Translations under genes and position numbers: made by a program | The notes under the pieces: model-generated | Database searches by the model: none | What the model was told of the DNA's origin: nothing | The model's input: the letters and a program-made list of their open reading frames with translations, nothing else | Origin: Candidatus Poribacteria bacterium | Lineage (GTDB): Bacteria > Poribacteria > WGA-4E > WGA-3G | NCBI GenBank assembly: GCA_009839975.1 | Contig: VXOP01000074.1 | Coordinates: 1 to 33,409 of the forward strand | Length of the DNA: 33,409 nt | Direction: 5' to 3' | Shown: positions 15,084 to 23,812 of the stretch, one piece after another | Numbering within the stretch: position 1 is the stretch's first letter | How the letters are laid out: every line of letters begins with the position of its first letter

Positions 15084-15923
15084 ATGTTTTGGCGGCGAGC
15101 TCTGAGTGCTGTTGTCCTGGCTCCATTAGTCTTGTTGATTATCTATTTTGGCAGCCTGTTTTTCTTGCTTCTTATCTCTATCGCTGTCATAATGATGCAA
15201 GTTGAATACTGCCGATTGACACAACACCTGAGTCAAAAACTAAATCCGATAAGTCCATCAATATTAACAGTAGCATTCTGCTTGTTCGCGTATTTCCTTC
15301 CAACACCTTCACACGGAGAAAACGCTTACGCCGAAACAGTTCTGTTGAGTTTCTTTGTTTTTATACCTATCTATGCATTCTGTACAAGTATATTTCGGGG
15401 AGAGGTAGCAGACGAACTACTTACTGTTGCACTAAAACTCACAGGAATACTTACAATCGGGGGGTTGTTTGGGTATTACTGTATCCTACTAAGAGAAACT
15501 GACAAAGTAGGCATGCAACTGATTTTCTTACTTATTGGAACCATTTGGATCGGTGATACAGGGGCATACCTAATCGGACGCGCTGTAGGAAAACACAAAC
15601 TGAGTACACCAATTAGTCCACGAAAGACTATTGAAGGCACTATTGCTGGATTGGTTGTCGGAACCTTGACCAGTATTGCTATTAGTTCAGTATTCCTAAA
15701 AGGGACATTTTCTGTTACGCATGCAGCAATTATTGGGTTTCTATTGAGTATCGTGGGACAGATTGGGGATCTGAGCATATCTCTTATGAAACGTACCGCC
15801 GGTGTCAAAGACTCAGGGGATACTATCCCTGGACATGGAGGTCTACTGGATAGATGTGATAGTCTCATCTTCAGTGCACCTGTACTCTATTATTGTTTTC
15901 TTGTGGTCACGAAATATCTGTAA
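15084..15923 (+). CDS. cdsA: Phosphatidate cytidylyltransferase
   Basis: This inner-membrane enzyme makes CDP-diacylglycerol from CTP and phosphatidic acid, the branch point of phospholipid synthesis. The 279-aa protein is mostly transmembrane helices, beginning with a hydrophobic stretch at about residues 8-38. The C-terminal CDS signature is complete: SLMKRTAGVKDSGD followed by IPGHGGLLDRCDS. SPRKTIEGTIAGL is also characteristic. It lies directly behind frr with a 2-nt gap. The usual uppS gene between frr and cdsA is absent. Confidence 0.95.
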   Translation: MFWRRALSAVVLAPLVLLIIYFGSLFFLLLISIAVIMMQVEYCRLTQHLSQKLNPISPSILTVAFCLFAYFLPTPSHGENAYAETVLLSFFVFIPIYAFCTSIFRGEVADELLTVALKLTGILTIGGLFGYYCILLRETDKVGMQLIFLLIGTIWIGDTGAYLIGRAVGKHKLSTPISPRKTIEGTIAGLVVGTLTSIAISSVFLKGTFSVTHAAIIGFLLSIVGQIGDLSISLMKRTAGVKDSGDTIPGHGGLLDRCDSLIFSAPVLYYCFLVVTKYL

Positions 15924-15980
15924 TAAGATCCGTGACAAATTGCTTTCTAACAATGAATTGTCCAACTACAACAAACACAC

Positions 15981-17147
15981 ATGAAGCACATCTCCATCTT
16001 AGGTAGTACCGGTTCAATTGGAAAGAATGCACTTAAGGTCGTAGAAACACATCGTGAGGAGTTTAATGTAGTCGCACTGGCTGCAAACAGCGACGTTGAC
16101 ACGCTTGAACATCAGATCCGTAAATTTTGTCCAAGGTTAGCTGCACTTAACACCCCTAACGCAGCGGAGCAACTGAGAAAACGACTACCAGATTATAAAA
16201 GTACTGAAATCCTATCTGGTTCGGAAGGAATTCAAGCAGTCGCAACTATTCCTGAAGCGGACCAAGTATTGGACGGAATGGGTGGAAGCGCGGGATTGTT
16301 GCCGACACTATCAGCAATCAACGCCGGTAAAGACATCGCCTTCGTCAATAAAGAGGTGATGGTGATGTGCGGTTCCATTGTAATGAACGCTGTTAAAAAA
16401 AATGGTATTAATCTGATACCTATTGATGGTGAAATGAGTGCAATTTTTCAATGCTTAGAGGGAGCAAGAGAACGACAAGATGACATCCATCGCTTGATAT
16501 TGACAGCATCCGGTGGTCCATTTCGGGATACACCAAAAGAGAACCTACATAAGGTAACAGCACAGCAGGCACTTAAACATCCCAATTGGGATATGGGAGC
16601 AAAAATAACAATTGATTCCGCTACTATGATGAATAAAGGGTTAGAGGTTATTGAAGCGAAGTGGTTGTTTGACATTGAACTTGAAAAGATTGATATTGTT
16701 ATTCACAGAGAGAGCATTATCCATTCAATGGTTGAATGGATGGATAGTTCAACGCTTGCACAGTTGGGCCCAACGGATATGCGGATAATGATTCAATATG
16801 CGTTGTCATATCCAAATAGGTTACCGACCCCTGTCCCACGGTTAGACCTCTGTGAATTACGCACTTTGCATTTTGAACCTGTAGATAGAGATAAATTCCC
16901 ATGTATTTCACTTGCATACACAGCAGCGGAAGTCGGGGGGACACTACCGGTTGTCCTTAGCAGTGCAGATGAAGTCGTAGTAGAGGCTTTTCTCAATGAA
17001 AGGATCGGGTTTATGGATATCCCTGCAATATTGGATCAAGTGATGAACAAACATGTCGTAATAGACGATCCGACACTTGAGGATGTCCTTGAGGTAGACA
17101 GATGGACAAAGTCAACTACCCGTTCAATCATCAATGCTAAAGGATAA
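15981..17147 (+). CDS. dxr: 1-deoxy-D-xylulose-5-phosphate reductoisomerase
   Basis: DXR converts DXP to 2-C-methylerythritol 4-phosphate with NADPH, the second step of the MEP isoprenoid pathway in the cytosol. At 388 aa it is standard length. The NADPH motif is GSTGSIGKNAL (residues 7-17). Active-site landmarks are FVNKEVMV, PIDGEMSAIFQCL, TASGGPFRD, HPNWDMGAKITIDSATMMNKGLE and HSMVEW. It sits between cdsA and rseP, a widely conserved order. There is no good Shine-Dalgarno directly before the ATG, but the protein start matches the family. Confidence 0.96.
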   Translation: MKHISILGSTGSIGKNALKVVETHREEFNVVALAANSDVDTLEHQIRKFCPRLAALNTPNAAEQLRKRLPDYKSTEILSGSEGIQAVATIPEADQVLDGMGGSAGLLPTLSAINAGKDIAFVNKEVMVMCGSIVMNAVKKNGINLIPIDGEMSAIFQCLEGARERQDDIHRLILTASGGPFRDTPKENLHKVTAQQALKHPNWDMGAKITIDSATMMNKGLEVIEAKWLFDIELEKIDIVIHRESIIHSMVEWMDSSTLAQLGPTDMRIMIQYALSYPNRLPTPVPRLDLCELRTLHFEPVDRDKFPCISLAYTAAEVGGTLPVVLSSADEVVVEAFLNERIGFMDIPAILDQVMNKHVVIDDPTLEDVLEVDRWTKSTTRSIINAKG

Positions 17148-17192
17148 ACTGTATACAAATTGATCATGCAATCATAATATTAGGAGACAATA

Positions 17193-18881
17193 ATGGCTAT
17201 TCTTGAATTAGTTCTCGGTATTTTTCCTGCAATCAAAGCGATTATCATCGCCATAATTCCCCTTGGCTTTCTCATATTCATACATGAGCTGGGCCACTTC
17301 CTCGCAGCAAAAAAATCAGGTATTAAGGTCAACACTTTCTCAATCGGATTCGGACCAAGAATCGTAGGGTATATGTATAAAGGGACAGAATACAGGCTCT
17401 CTTGGTTACCCTTTGGTGGATATGTACAAATGGAGGGAGAGAATCCAAATGAACAGACTGGTGCAGAGGGTGAATTCGCAAGTGCATCTTTGGGTAAACG
17501 CGCGTTCGTTGTTATTGCTGGACCCGCTGTGAATCTACTGTTCGGTGTATTAGCATATTGGATCGTCTTCAGTGTCGGTATCAACGCGGGGACTATAGGG
17601 TTAATCAACGGTTTGACAGGACAAGCTATCGGTTTGGATCAGAAGGGTGTTAAAATCGGGATGATGGCTGACCACAGTCCTGCCCTTGCCGCAGGTGTGA
17701 TGTCCGACGACACGATTATTTCTCTAAACGGAGAAGCAATTCCAAACGATGCCAGATTCCGAGAGTTAGTAATGCTTAACCCTGAAAAAGAATTGGAACT
17801 TGTTGTGGAACGAGAGGGCAGTCTGAAAACTCTCACTGTCGTACCTGATGCCATCCCCGATACAATCGGAGACAGTGATGGCATTCTTCATGTGAGTTTT
17901 AAATACGACACGATTGTAAAACAAATTGACCCGGATAGCTCAGCAGAAAAGGCAGGGTTAATAGTCGGTGACCAGATCGAATCCATTAACGGACAGAGTA
18001 TATACAATACACCGTATTTTGGACCGAGAATCTGGAGCGACACAGCGAATTGGATTGATGAGAAATACCGGAGCATCTATGAGGAAATCAATGAAAATAA
18101 AGATGTCGTTACACTGGGAGTCCGACGCGACGAAGAGAAACTTACGTTCAAGCTTCCTGTGGAATGGGACCTGAAAGCAAAAGTTGTGGAAAAAAGCACC
18201 GCCCATAAGGCTGGTATAAGAACGGGGGATATACTCACTACATTTAATGGACAGACGGTTGACAGTAAATCACTCTATTCTCAGATTGAAGCAGCGGCTG
18301 ATATGCCAGTAACGCTCGGATTCATACGAGATGGAACGTTAAGAACATATACCATATCTCCCGAAGATAAATCAAAATCGGATACAGATGGAACTTTTTA
18401 CGGTATAATATGGAACAATTCTCTGAGCGGTATGTTGTTAAAAAGGCAAGAAATACCGACACAATACTATAGTCTTATAGGTGCTTTTAACAACGGTGTG
18501 AAAACCAGCTGGCTTACTTGCACAGCAATCGTACGCATCTTAAAAAAGTTGTTTGAGGGGGAAGTGAAACCTAATGATCTTGCTGGCGCAGTAGGAATTG
18601 CAACTATGACAAATACGATGTTTGAAAACGTCGGTTTAAACAGTCTTCTCTTTTTCATCGGTTTCATCAGTATCAATCTTGCGATCGTAAATCTATTACC
18701 GATCCCAATTGCTGATGGGGGCCATCTACTATTCTTTACTTTGGAGAAAATTCGCGGCCGTCCCATACCACTCAAAGCACAGGCAATAATACAGCAGGTA
18801 ACCGTTATCCTTATCATCGCATTGTTCATATATATCACTTGGTATGACGGACTAAGACTATTCCATAGTTTGCGGAATTGA
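17193..18881 (+). CDS. rseP: Site-2 zinc metalloprotease RseP family, with three PDZ-like domains
   Basis: An intramembrane protease that cleaves transmembrane anti-sigma factors and remnant signal peptides in the inner membrane. The zinc motif HELGH is at residues 31-35 in the first membrane helix, and the third ligand is in NLLPIPIADGGH near the C-terminus. At 562 aa it is about 110 residues longer than E. coli RseP (450). The extra length is in the periplasmic part, where I see three PDZ-like repeats, marked by ALAAGVMSDDTIISLNG, AEKAGLIVGDQIESING and AHKAGIRTGDILTTFNG, instead of two. ATG follows AGGAGACAATA. It forms a pathway-neighbour cluster with dxr. Confidence 0.94.
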   Translation: MAILELVLGIFPAIKAIIIAIIPLGFLIFIHELGHFLAAKKSGIKVNTFSIGFGPRIVGYMYKGTEYRLSWLPFGGYVQMEGENPNEQTGAEGEFASASLGKRAFVVIAGPAVNLLFGVLAYWIVFSVGINAGTIGLINGLTGQAIGLDQKGVKIGMMADHSPALAAGVMSDDTIISLNGEAIPNDARFRELVMLNPEKELELVVEREGSLKTLTVVPDAIPDTIGDSDGILHVSFKYDTIVKQIDPDSSAEKAGLIVGDQIESINGQSIYNTPYFGPRIWSDTANWIDEKYRSIYEEINENKDVVTLGVRRDEEKLTFKLPVEWDLKAKVVEKSTAHKAGIRTGDILTTFNGQTVDSKSLYSQIEAAADMPVTLGFIRDGTLRTYTISPEDKSKSDTDGTFYGIIWNNSLSGMLLKRQEIPTQYYSLIGAFNNGVKTSWLTCTAIVRILKKLFEGEVKPNDLAGAVGIATMTNTMFENVGLNSLLFFIGFISINLAIVNLLPIPIADGGHLLFFTLEKIRGRPIPLKAQAIIQQVTVILIIALFIYITWYDGLRLFHSLRN

Positions 18882-18902
18882 TAAAACAGAATAGGAATCT
18901 CC

Positions 18903-19607
18903 ATGACAAAAGATGCCATCAAAGAGGAATACTTGCAGCTTGCAGCAACGGTGAGGGAACACGTGGAAGAACAACTTCAACTCGGTCTGTTTGAAGCAGA
19001 AATAACCGAAACTGAACAGAAATCTCAATATGCAGACTTGAATTTAACTGCATTGGATGCAGATGCACAAAGTTGCGTAAAATGTGGTTTGCATCAAGGA
19101 AGAAATACCGTAGTCTTCGGAGTTGGTAATCCAGATGCTGATCTGATGTTTGTCGGTGAAGCACCAGGAGCAGATGAGGATAGACAAGGAGAACCCTTTG
19201 TCGGAAGAGCGGGACAATTGCTCACAAGAATAATAGAAGCAATGCAATTGACTCGCGACGACGTGTATATTGCAAATGTACTTAAATGTCGTCCACCAGA
19301 TAACAGAAATCCTGCACCAGATGAAGTAGAAACATGCAGCCCCTATCTACTACGACAGATTGAATTAATCCAACCGAAAGTAATTGTCACGCTCGGTAAT
19401 TTTTCTGCCAAGATGTTGCTTGACACGAAAACAGGGATTACGGCACTTCGTGGAAAATTCTATGAATATGCTTATGCTAAACAAGATGCTCATGTCCCCG
19501 TTGTCATGCCGACCTATCACCCAGCATATCTACTTCGTAACCCAAACGCAAAAAAAGATGTTTGGGAAGATATGCAACAAGTTATGACGTATTTAGAGCA
19601 AAACTGA
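18903..19607 (+). CDS. Type 4 (Fe-S) uracil-DNA glycosylase
   Basis: Removes uracil from DNA to start base excision repair. Four cysteines for the 4Fe-4S cluster are visible: [17 protein letters not shown] and TCSPYL. Catalytic and uracil-binding motifs are [25 protein letters not shown] and, near the end, [12 protein letters not shown]. The roughly 60-residue N-terminal part before CVKC is helical and acidic, as in many family members fused from the TIGR00758 group. At 234 aa the length is usual. It follows rseP after 21 nt on the same strand, with no clear promoter of its own. Confidence 0.93.
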   Translation: MTKDAIKEEYLQLAATVREHVEEQLQLGLFEAEITETEQKSQYADLNLTALDADAQSCVKCGLHQGRNTVVFGVGNPDADLMFVGEAPGADEDRQGEPFVGRAGQLLTRIIEAMQLTRDDVYIANVLKCRPPDNRNPAPDEVETCSPYLLRQIELIQPKVIVTLGNFSAKMLLDTKTGITALRGKFYEYAYAKQDAHVPVVMPTYHPAYLLRNPNAKKDVWEDMQQVMTYLEQN

Positions 19608-19644
19608 CAAACACACTGTGTAGCGTAAGAACAACATTTGTCTA

Positions 19645-19653
19645 TGGTAGAAT
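19645..19653 (+). promoter_or_regulatory. Candidate extended -10 promoter upstream of priA
   Basis: TGG-TAGAAT matches an extended -10 element. No good -35 box is seen 17 nt upstream. The predicted start is near 19660, which would put the hairpin at 19681-19705 in the priA leader. Confidence 0.35.
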
Positions 19654-19680
19654 ATGGAGTTATTTACACAGTCAACAACG

Positions 19681-19705
19681 GCAGAATACGCGTATGGTAT
19701 TCTGC
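19681..19705. promoter_or_regulatory. Perfect 9-bp hairpin before priA
   Basis: GCAGAATAC, 7-nt loop, GTATTCTGC. It lies 80 nt before the priA ATG in the 178-nt gap after the UDG gene. No T-run follows, so it is more likely an operator, a leader structure or a factor-dependent terminator than an intrinsic terminator. Confidence 0.5.
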
Positions 19706-19785
19706 ATTGATTAGGATATCGCACCTACCGGGGTATGATGTGTGTAATTATTTTCATTTTTCACCATAAACGGAAAAACAGCAGC

Positions 19786-22302
19786 ATGACTTATGCAAAC
19801 GTTGCCTTCCCTATTGCGGTCAATAGACTGTTTACCTATACAATCCCAGAAAGCTTATTGAATGTTGTGAAACCGGGAGTACGCGTCTTAGCCTCTTTTC
19901 ACGGTAGTAAGCAGGAAGGGGTCGTTGTAGAAAGGATAGAAGAGACCGATCTACCAGCTGATATAATAAAACCAATTGCTGATTGTCTTGATGAGATTCC
20001 CACATATTCCCATGAGCTGCTTACGCTAACAAAGTGGATGGCAGATTACTATCTATCATCATGGGGAAACGCACTTTTCTGTGCCGTTCCCGCAGCTGTA
20101 CGGAATAAGAAACTACAATTGGTTCAACTCTGTCCTGATTATAAACCGCCTATAGGAAAAAACCAGAAAAGGATTGTCACTGCATTGGAAGCAGGAGGAC
20201 CACTTTCCATAAATCAACTGGCACAAGAAACTGACTTGAGCCTTCAACGTCTACAAACGACAATTAGAACACTACGAGATAGAGGCGTTATTGAACTGAC
20301 GGTTACACATAAACCTAAAGCGAATGCCAAGACGACTAATGTTGCCACATTGGCTTTACCGACCGAAGATATTGAAGCAGAGATTGAAAAGCTCACATCG
20401 GGGGAAGATGGGTATGGCAATTCAATAGATGATAAAGGGAAAATCACACCCCACGCAGCAGATATTAAACATGCTAAACTTCTACAAATCTTGCTTAATG
20501 AAGGTGTTCCTGTTGCGACATCTGACCTCACGAAACGCACAAAAACAAACTTATCTCTCCTTCGTACGCTTGAGCGGCGCGGATTTGTCAAAATTACACG
20601 TGCTGCAGTAGTGCGGAATCCGCTCAGTTCGCAATCTGTTGTACCAACGCATCCGCACGAATTAAATCCAGCACAGTTAGAAGCATTCACTGAAATTAGC
20701 AACGCACTTGAAATAGAAGATAATTCCATACAGACTCATCTACTTCATGGAGTCACAGGAAGCGGTAAAACTGAGATTTATATGCGGGTTATGGCACAGA
20801 TACTTGAAACAGGAAAATCGGTCATCGTGCTTGTGCCGGAAATATCGCTTACACCTCAAACTGCCTCAAGATTTATTGGACGTTTCGGGGAACGGATTGC
20901 TGTTCTTCATAGTCGTCTCAGTGTCGGTGAACGTTTTGATCAGTGGTATCGTATACACAACGGGGATGCTGACATCGTTATAGGTCCACGTTCAGCAGTC
21001 TTTGCTCCGGTAAAGGACCTCGGTTTATTGATAATGGACGAAGAGCATTCTGACTCATATAAATCCGATACGTCCCCCCGTTATCACGCAAGGGAAGTAG
21101 CAAAGAAACGTGCAGAAATTGCAAAATGTCCACTCATTCTTGGCAGTGCTACTCCCTCACTTGAAAGCTATTATCAAGCAAAGCAGGATAGGTACAAACT
21201 TCTAAGTCTGCCAACGCGCGTACTGGGTAGGAAGATGCCGGATGTTCATATCGTAGATATGCGGGATGAACTCAAAAACGGAAATAGGTCTATCCTCTCT
21301 GAATGCCTGAAATTCGCTATTGCGGAACGACTTCTAATTCAGGAACAGGTGATACTTTTTCTTAATCGACGGGGACATTCCAGCTATGTTTTCTGTCGCA
21401 GTTGTGGTTATGCAGAGAGATGTGAAAACTGCTCAATCTCACTCACTTTCCATTTTGAATCTAAGAAGTTGGTGTGTCATCATTGTGGTCATAGACGCGA
21501 AACCCACTCATCTTGTCCCGAATGTGATAGTCCAGCAATAGATTATTTTGGCAGGAAAGGATTCGGAACCGAAACTGTGGAAAGGGAAATACAGAAACTG
21601 TTTCCAGATGCACATGTGAAAAGGTTTGATGCGGATTCTACTGCAAAGAAGAACGCGCATGAACAGATTCTAACTGCATTCGAAAAACAGGACATTGACA
21701 TCCTTATCGGAACACAGATGATCGCAAAAGGGTTAGACTTTCCGAACGTGACACTTGTTGGGGTTGTCGTTGCGGATACGGCACTTAATCTACCGGACTT
21801 CCGAGCGAGTGAAAACACGTTCAGTTTGCTGACACAAGTTGCGGGACGTTCGGGACGTGCAGATACTGCGGGTGAAGTTATCATTCAGACCTATATGCCT
21901 GAGCATTATTGCATTTCGGCTGTAAAGAAACACGATTACATTGACTTCTATGAAAAAGAGGTGGAAGCCAGAAGTCCGCTACAGTATCCTCCATTTTCTC
22001 ACATGGGAACTTTGCTGCTTCGCGGCAAGAATGAAAATGAAGTCATTGATACTGCAAACATCATGAGCAATCATCTTGACATATTACAGACTGAACAGTT
22101 TCCGGATATAAAAGTATTGGGTCCAGCTCCTGCGCCTCTATCAAGAATTGATGGAAAGTTCCGATGGCACTTCTTGTTCCGTTGTAGACAGGTGGAAAAA
22201 TTATCTCAACTTCTACGGTGTGTGAACGATGATGTGCTACCTGAAATAAAATCAAAGACAGTTGAATGCATTATGGATATTGACCCAACCAATACCTTGT
22301 GA
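19786..22302 (+). CDS. priA: Primosomal protein N' (replication restart helicase PriA)
   Basis: PriA recognises stalled or broken forks and reloads the replicative helicase. The tracker start (19735) adds 17 residues that do not look like PriA. The ATG at 19786 gives MTYANVAFPIAVNRLFTY, the usual N-terminal DNA-binding domain, though neither start has a clear ribosome binding site. Walker A is LLHGVTGSGKTE and motif II is IMDEEHSDSYK. The zinc region has eight cysteines (CRSCGYAERCENC ... CHHCGHRRETHSSCPEC). Motifs V/VI include QMIAKGLDFPNV and QVAGRSGRAD. The protein is 838 aa. A winged-helix region (ALEAGGPLSINQLAQ) precedes the helicase core, longer than in E. coli PriA (732 aa). Confidence 0.95.
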   Translation: MTYANVAFPIAVNRLFTYTIPESLLNVVKPGVRVLASFHGSKQEGVVVERIEETDLPADIIKPIADCLDEIPTYSHELLTLTKWMADYYLSSWGNALFCAVPAAVRNKKLQLVQLCPDYKPPIGKNQKRIVTALEAGGPLSINQLAQETDLSLQRLQTTIRTLRDRGVIELTVTHKPKANAKTTNVATLALPTEDIEAEIEKLTSGEDGYGNSIDDKGKITPHAADIKHAKLLQILLNEGVPVATSDLTKRTKTNLSLLRTLERRGFVKITRAAVVRNPLSSQSVVPTHPHELNPAQLEAFTEISNALEIEDNSIQTHLLHGVTGSGKTEIYMRVMAQILETGKSVIVLVPEISLTPQTASRFIGRFGERIAVLHSRLSVGERFDQWYRIHNGDADIVIGPRSAVFAPVKDLGLLIMDEEHSDSYKSDTSPRYHAREVAKKRAEIAKCPLILGSATPSLESYYQAKQDRYKLLSLPTRVLGRKMPDVHIVDMRDELKNGNRSILSECLKFAIAERLLIQEQVILFLNRRGHSSYVFCRSCGYAERCENCSISLTFHFESKKLVCHHCGHRRETHSSCPECDSPAIDYFGRKGFGTETVEREIQKLFPDAHVKRFDADSTAKKNAHEQILTAFEKQDIDILIGTQMIAKGLDFPNVTLVGVVVADTALNLPDFRASENTFSLLTQVAGRSGRADTAGEVIIQTYMPEHYCISAVKKHDYIDFYEKEVEARSPLQYPPFSHMGTLLLRGKNENEVIDTANIMSNHLDILQTEQFPDIKVLGPAPAPLSRIDGKFRWHFLFRCRQVEKLSQLLRCVNDDVLPEIKSKTVECIMDIDPTNTL

Positions 22303-22308
22303 TATAAT
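22280..22308 (+). promoter_or_regulatory. Promoter overlapping the end of priA
   Basis: TTGACC, 17-nt spacer, TATAAT. The -10 box begins directly after the priA TGA, and the -35 box is inside the priA coding region. The predicted start is near 22315, serving the gene at 22372. Confidence 0.72.
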
Positions 22309-22371
22309 ATAAGATACGAATGGATTACAGATAAGAATTATAACGCACCAAAACAGAGGAATTTATTTTTT

Positions 22372-23325
22372 ATGGGAAATCGGATATTTGAAAAGCTTGA
22401 AAACACTGACCTTCTTGCGGAGAGTCCTATTCTCGTTTTTGCTGCTGACCCACTTGCATCAGCAGGCATTAAAGGACTCGGTCAAGTCCAGCATCCAAAA
22501 CCGCACTATAGAACTCACGCAGAGTTTTTACAGTTGCAGCGTGATCTAACGGCTGATGGACAACTTGATGGACTTCTCATGACCCCCGCAGATGCTGAGA
22601 TATTGGCACTTGATGAGAATCTTTTTGAGGATACACCTATCACACCAATTGTTAGAATGAACTCTGAAACAGCTATCTGGAATCCACGTTTTGGTGTCTA
22701 TACATCACGTCCCTCAATGCCATTTCAGACCGTTTTTCCCGAAGACATGCAGCGGTATTGTGAAAACCTTATCGGACCAGCATTGGATTGTCGTGTCAGT
22801 TTAGGTTTATATTCAATAACCCTTAATAATGATCCACTTGTTGACGAAAAAATGTTGCAATCATACATACAATTTGCCCACGTTGTCGGTGAGATAGAAG
22901 GATTTGATCATCTATTAGAAGTGTTTTTGCCGAATGTTAAACTACCGGGAATGGATGAAGAGAAACGTGGTATGTATGTGGCTGATTCAATTGTCCGAAC
23001 GATGAGTTATCTACGAAGACACCAACGACCACGTTTTATTAAAACTGCGTATACCACTGCAGAAGTTTGGCGTGAGTTATGTCAATTTGATACAACACTT
23101 GTGATCGGTGCGCTGGGAGGTCCGCGTCAAAACGCGCGAAGTACCTTTGCTCTTGCACAGAATGTTGTTCAGAACGGGGGACGTGCAATCCTATTCGGAC
23201 GCACAATTTTCGGTGAGGATGACCCGATCAGTTTCGTGCAATGCCTACGACGTGTGTTAGATGGTGAACATGATGCGCAGACAGCACATGCGGAATACCA
23301 GAAACTACTCCGGACCAAAATTTAG
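22372..23325 (+). CDS. Class I aldolase-like protein (FbaB/LsrF/DeoC superfamily)
   Basis: A 317-aa protein with TIM-barrel features of the DhnA/LsrF aldolases. DGLLMTPADAEIL matches strand 2 of the barrel, and a candidate Schiff-base Lys is in RFIKTAYTTAEVW. A glycine-rich phosphate loop, VIGALGGPRQNARST, is followed by GGRAILFGRTIFGEDDP, which parallels the GRN(I/V)(F/W)Q motif of LsrF. The likely reaction is aldol cleavage or retro-thiolase-type chemistry on a phosphorylated substrate; the substrate cannot be told. It has its own promoter at 22280-22308. The ATG has AGAGGAAT upstream with slightly long spacing. The assignment is by motif only. Confidence 0.62.
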   Translation: MGNRIFEKLENTDLLAESPILVFAADPLASAGIKGLGQVQHPKPHYRTHAEFLQLQRDLTADGQLDGLLMTPADAEILALDENLFEDTPITPIVRMNSETAIWNPRFGVYTSRPSMPFQTVFPEDMQRYCENLIGPALDCRVSLGLYSITLNNDPLVDEKMLQSYIQFAHVVGEIEGFDHLLEVFLPNVKLPGMDEEKRGMYVADSIVRTMSYLRRHQRPRFIKTAYTTAEVWRELCQFDTTLVIGALGGPRQNARSTFALAQNVVQNGGRAILFGRTIFGEDDPISFVQCLRRVLDGEHDAQTAHAEYQKLLRTKI

Positions 23326-23407
23326 AAGATTATCGTTTAACTACAGATAAGGCTATCACTACCACATTGATAGTTGTTGTACCTTGTTTGGTAAAATAAT
23401 AGGACAG

Positions 23408-23437
23408 TTGACAGACACCGTCTTAATAGAATAATAG
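23408..23437 (+). promoter_or_regulatory. Weak candidate promoter of the 80-aa gene
   Basis: TTGACA, 18-nt spacer, TAATAG. The predicted start (about 23444) would fall on the ribosome binding site, so the placement is doubtful. The rest of the 130-nt gap has only a 6-bp CTATCA/TGATAG hairpin. Confidence 0.3.
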
Positions 23438-23455
23438 AATAAGGAAGGAAATACA

Positions 23456-23698
23456 ATGCATATCTCACCTGTTTATAGTGAAATAATTGATTTCATCGCG
23501 GCGGGGACGACACCACAAAATCTGGTTGATTTTTCCCCATCCGAAAAGGCAAAAGAACGTATGGCTGATCTTATTCATCGTGAGAAAACAACCGGGCTTA
23601 CTTCTGAAGAAACAGCGGAACTAAATCACTGTCTTCAACTTGAGCACTTAATGCGGCTTGCTAAATCCCGGGCAATACATTATTTGAAAAATGAGTAG
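23456..23698 (+). CDS. Small conserved protein, upstream partner of an HNH gene
   Basis: An 80-aa helical protein with a strong ribosome binding site (AAGGAAGGAAA). Its wording (VYSEIIDFIAAGTT ... LIHREKTTGLTSEETAELN ... LEHLMRLAKSRA) matches, from memory, a family common in cyanobacteria and other phyla. It is typically encoded directly upstream of a small HNH endonuclease. Here too the stop overlaps the ATG of an HNH-like frame by 8 nt (ATGAGTAG). It may be an antitoxin-like or accessory partner; no biochemical role is known to me. It is intact although the nuclease gene behind it is truncated. Confidence 0.75.
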   Translation: MHISPVYSEIIDFIAAGTTPQNLVDFSPSEKAKERMADLIHREKTTGLTSEETAELNHCLQLEHLMRLAKSRAIHYLKNE

Positions 23699-23798
23699 GA
23701 CTTACGTTTCTGTTGCTCTAAGACAGTTAGTCAAGAAACGAGCTAAAGGGGTGTGTGAATATTGTCCTATACACGAAGAGAATACACACTCAGGATAA
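23691..23798 (+). pseudogene. Truncated HNH endonuclease (N-terminal remnant)
   Basis: Too short for the ORF track. Starting in the overlap ATGAGTAG, the frame encodes 35 residues: MSRTYVSVALRQLVKKRA, then GVCEYCPIHEENTHSG and a stop. This is the N-terminal start of small HNH nucleases, whose first zinc half is CEYC. The second half, with the H-N-H residues, is missing. The trpS 3' end begins 14 nt later on the other strand, so the rest was deleted. Confidence 0.7.
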
Positions 23799-23812
23799 CT
23801 GAATTGCTCGTT

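Noticed and set aside
18467-18922. 151-aa minus-strand ORF opposite rseP
   Set aside because: Antisense shadow of the conserved C-terminal membrane part of rseP.
20244-20729. 161-aa minus-strand ORF opposite priA
   Set aside because: Long, but a serine-rich antisense shadow of a well conserved helicase gene.
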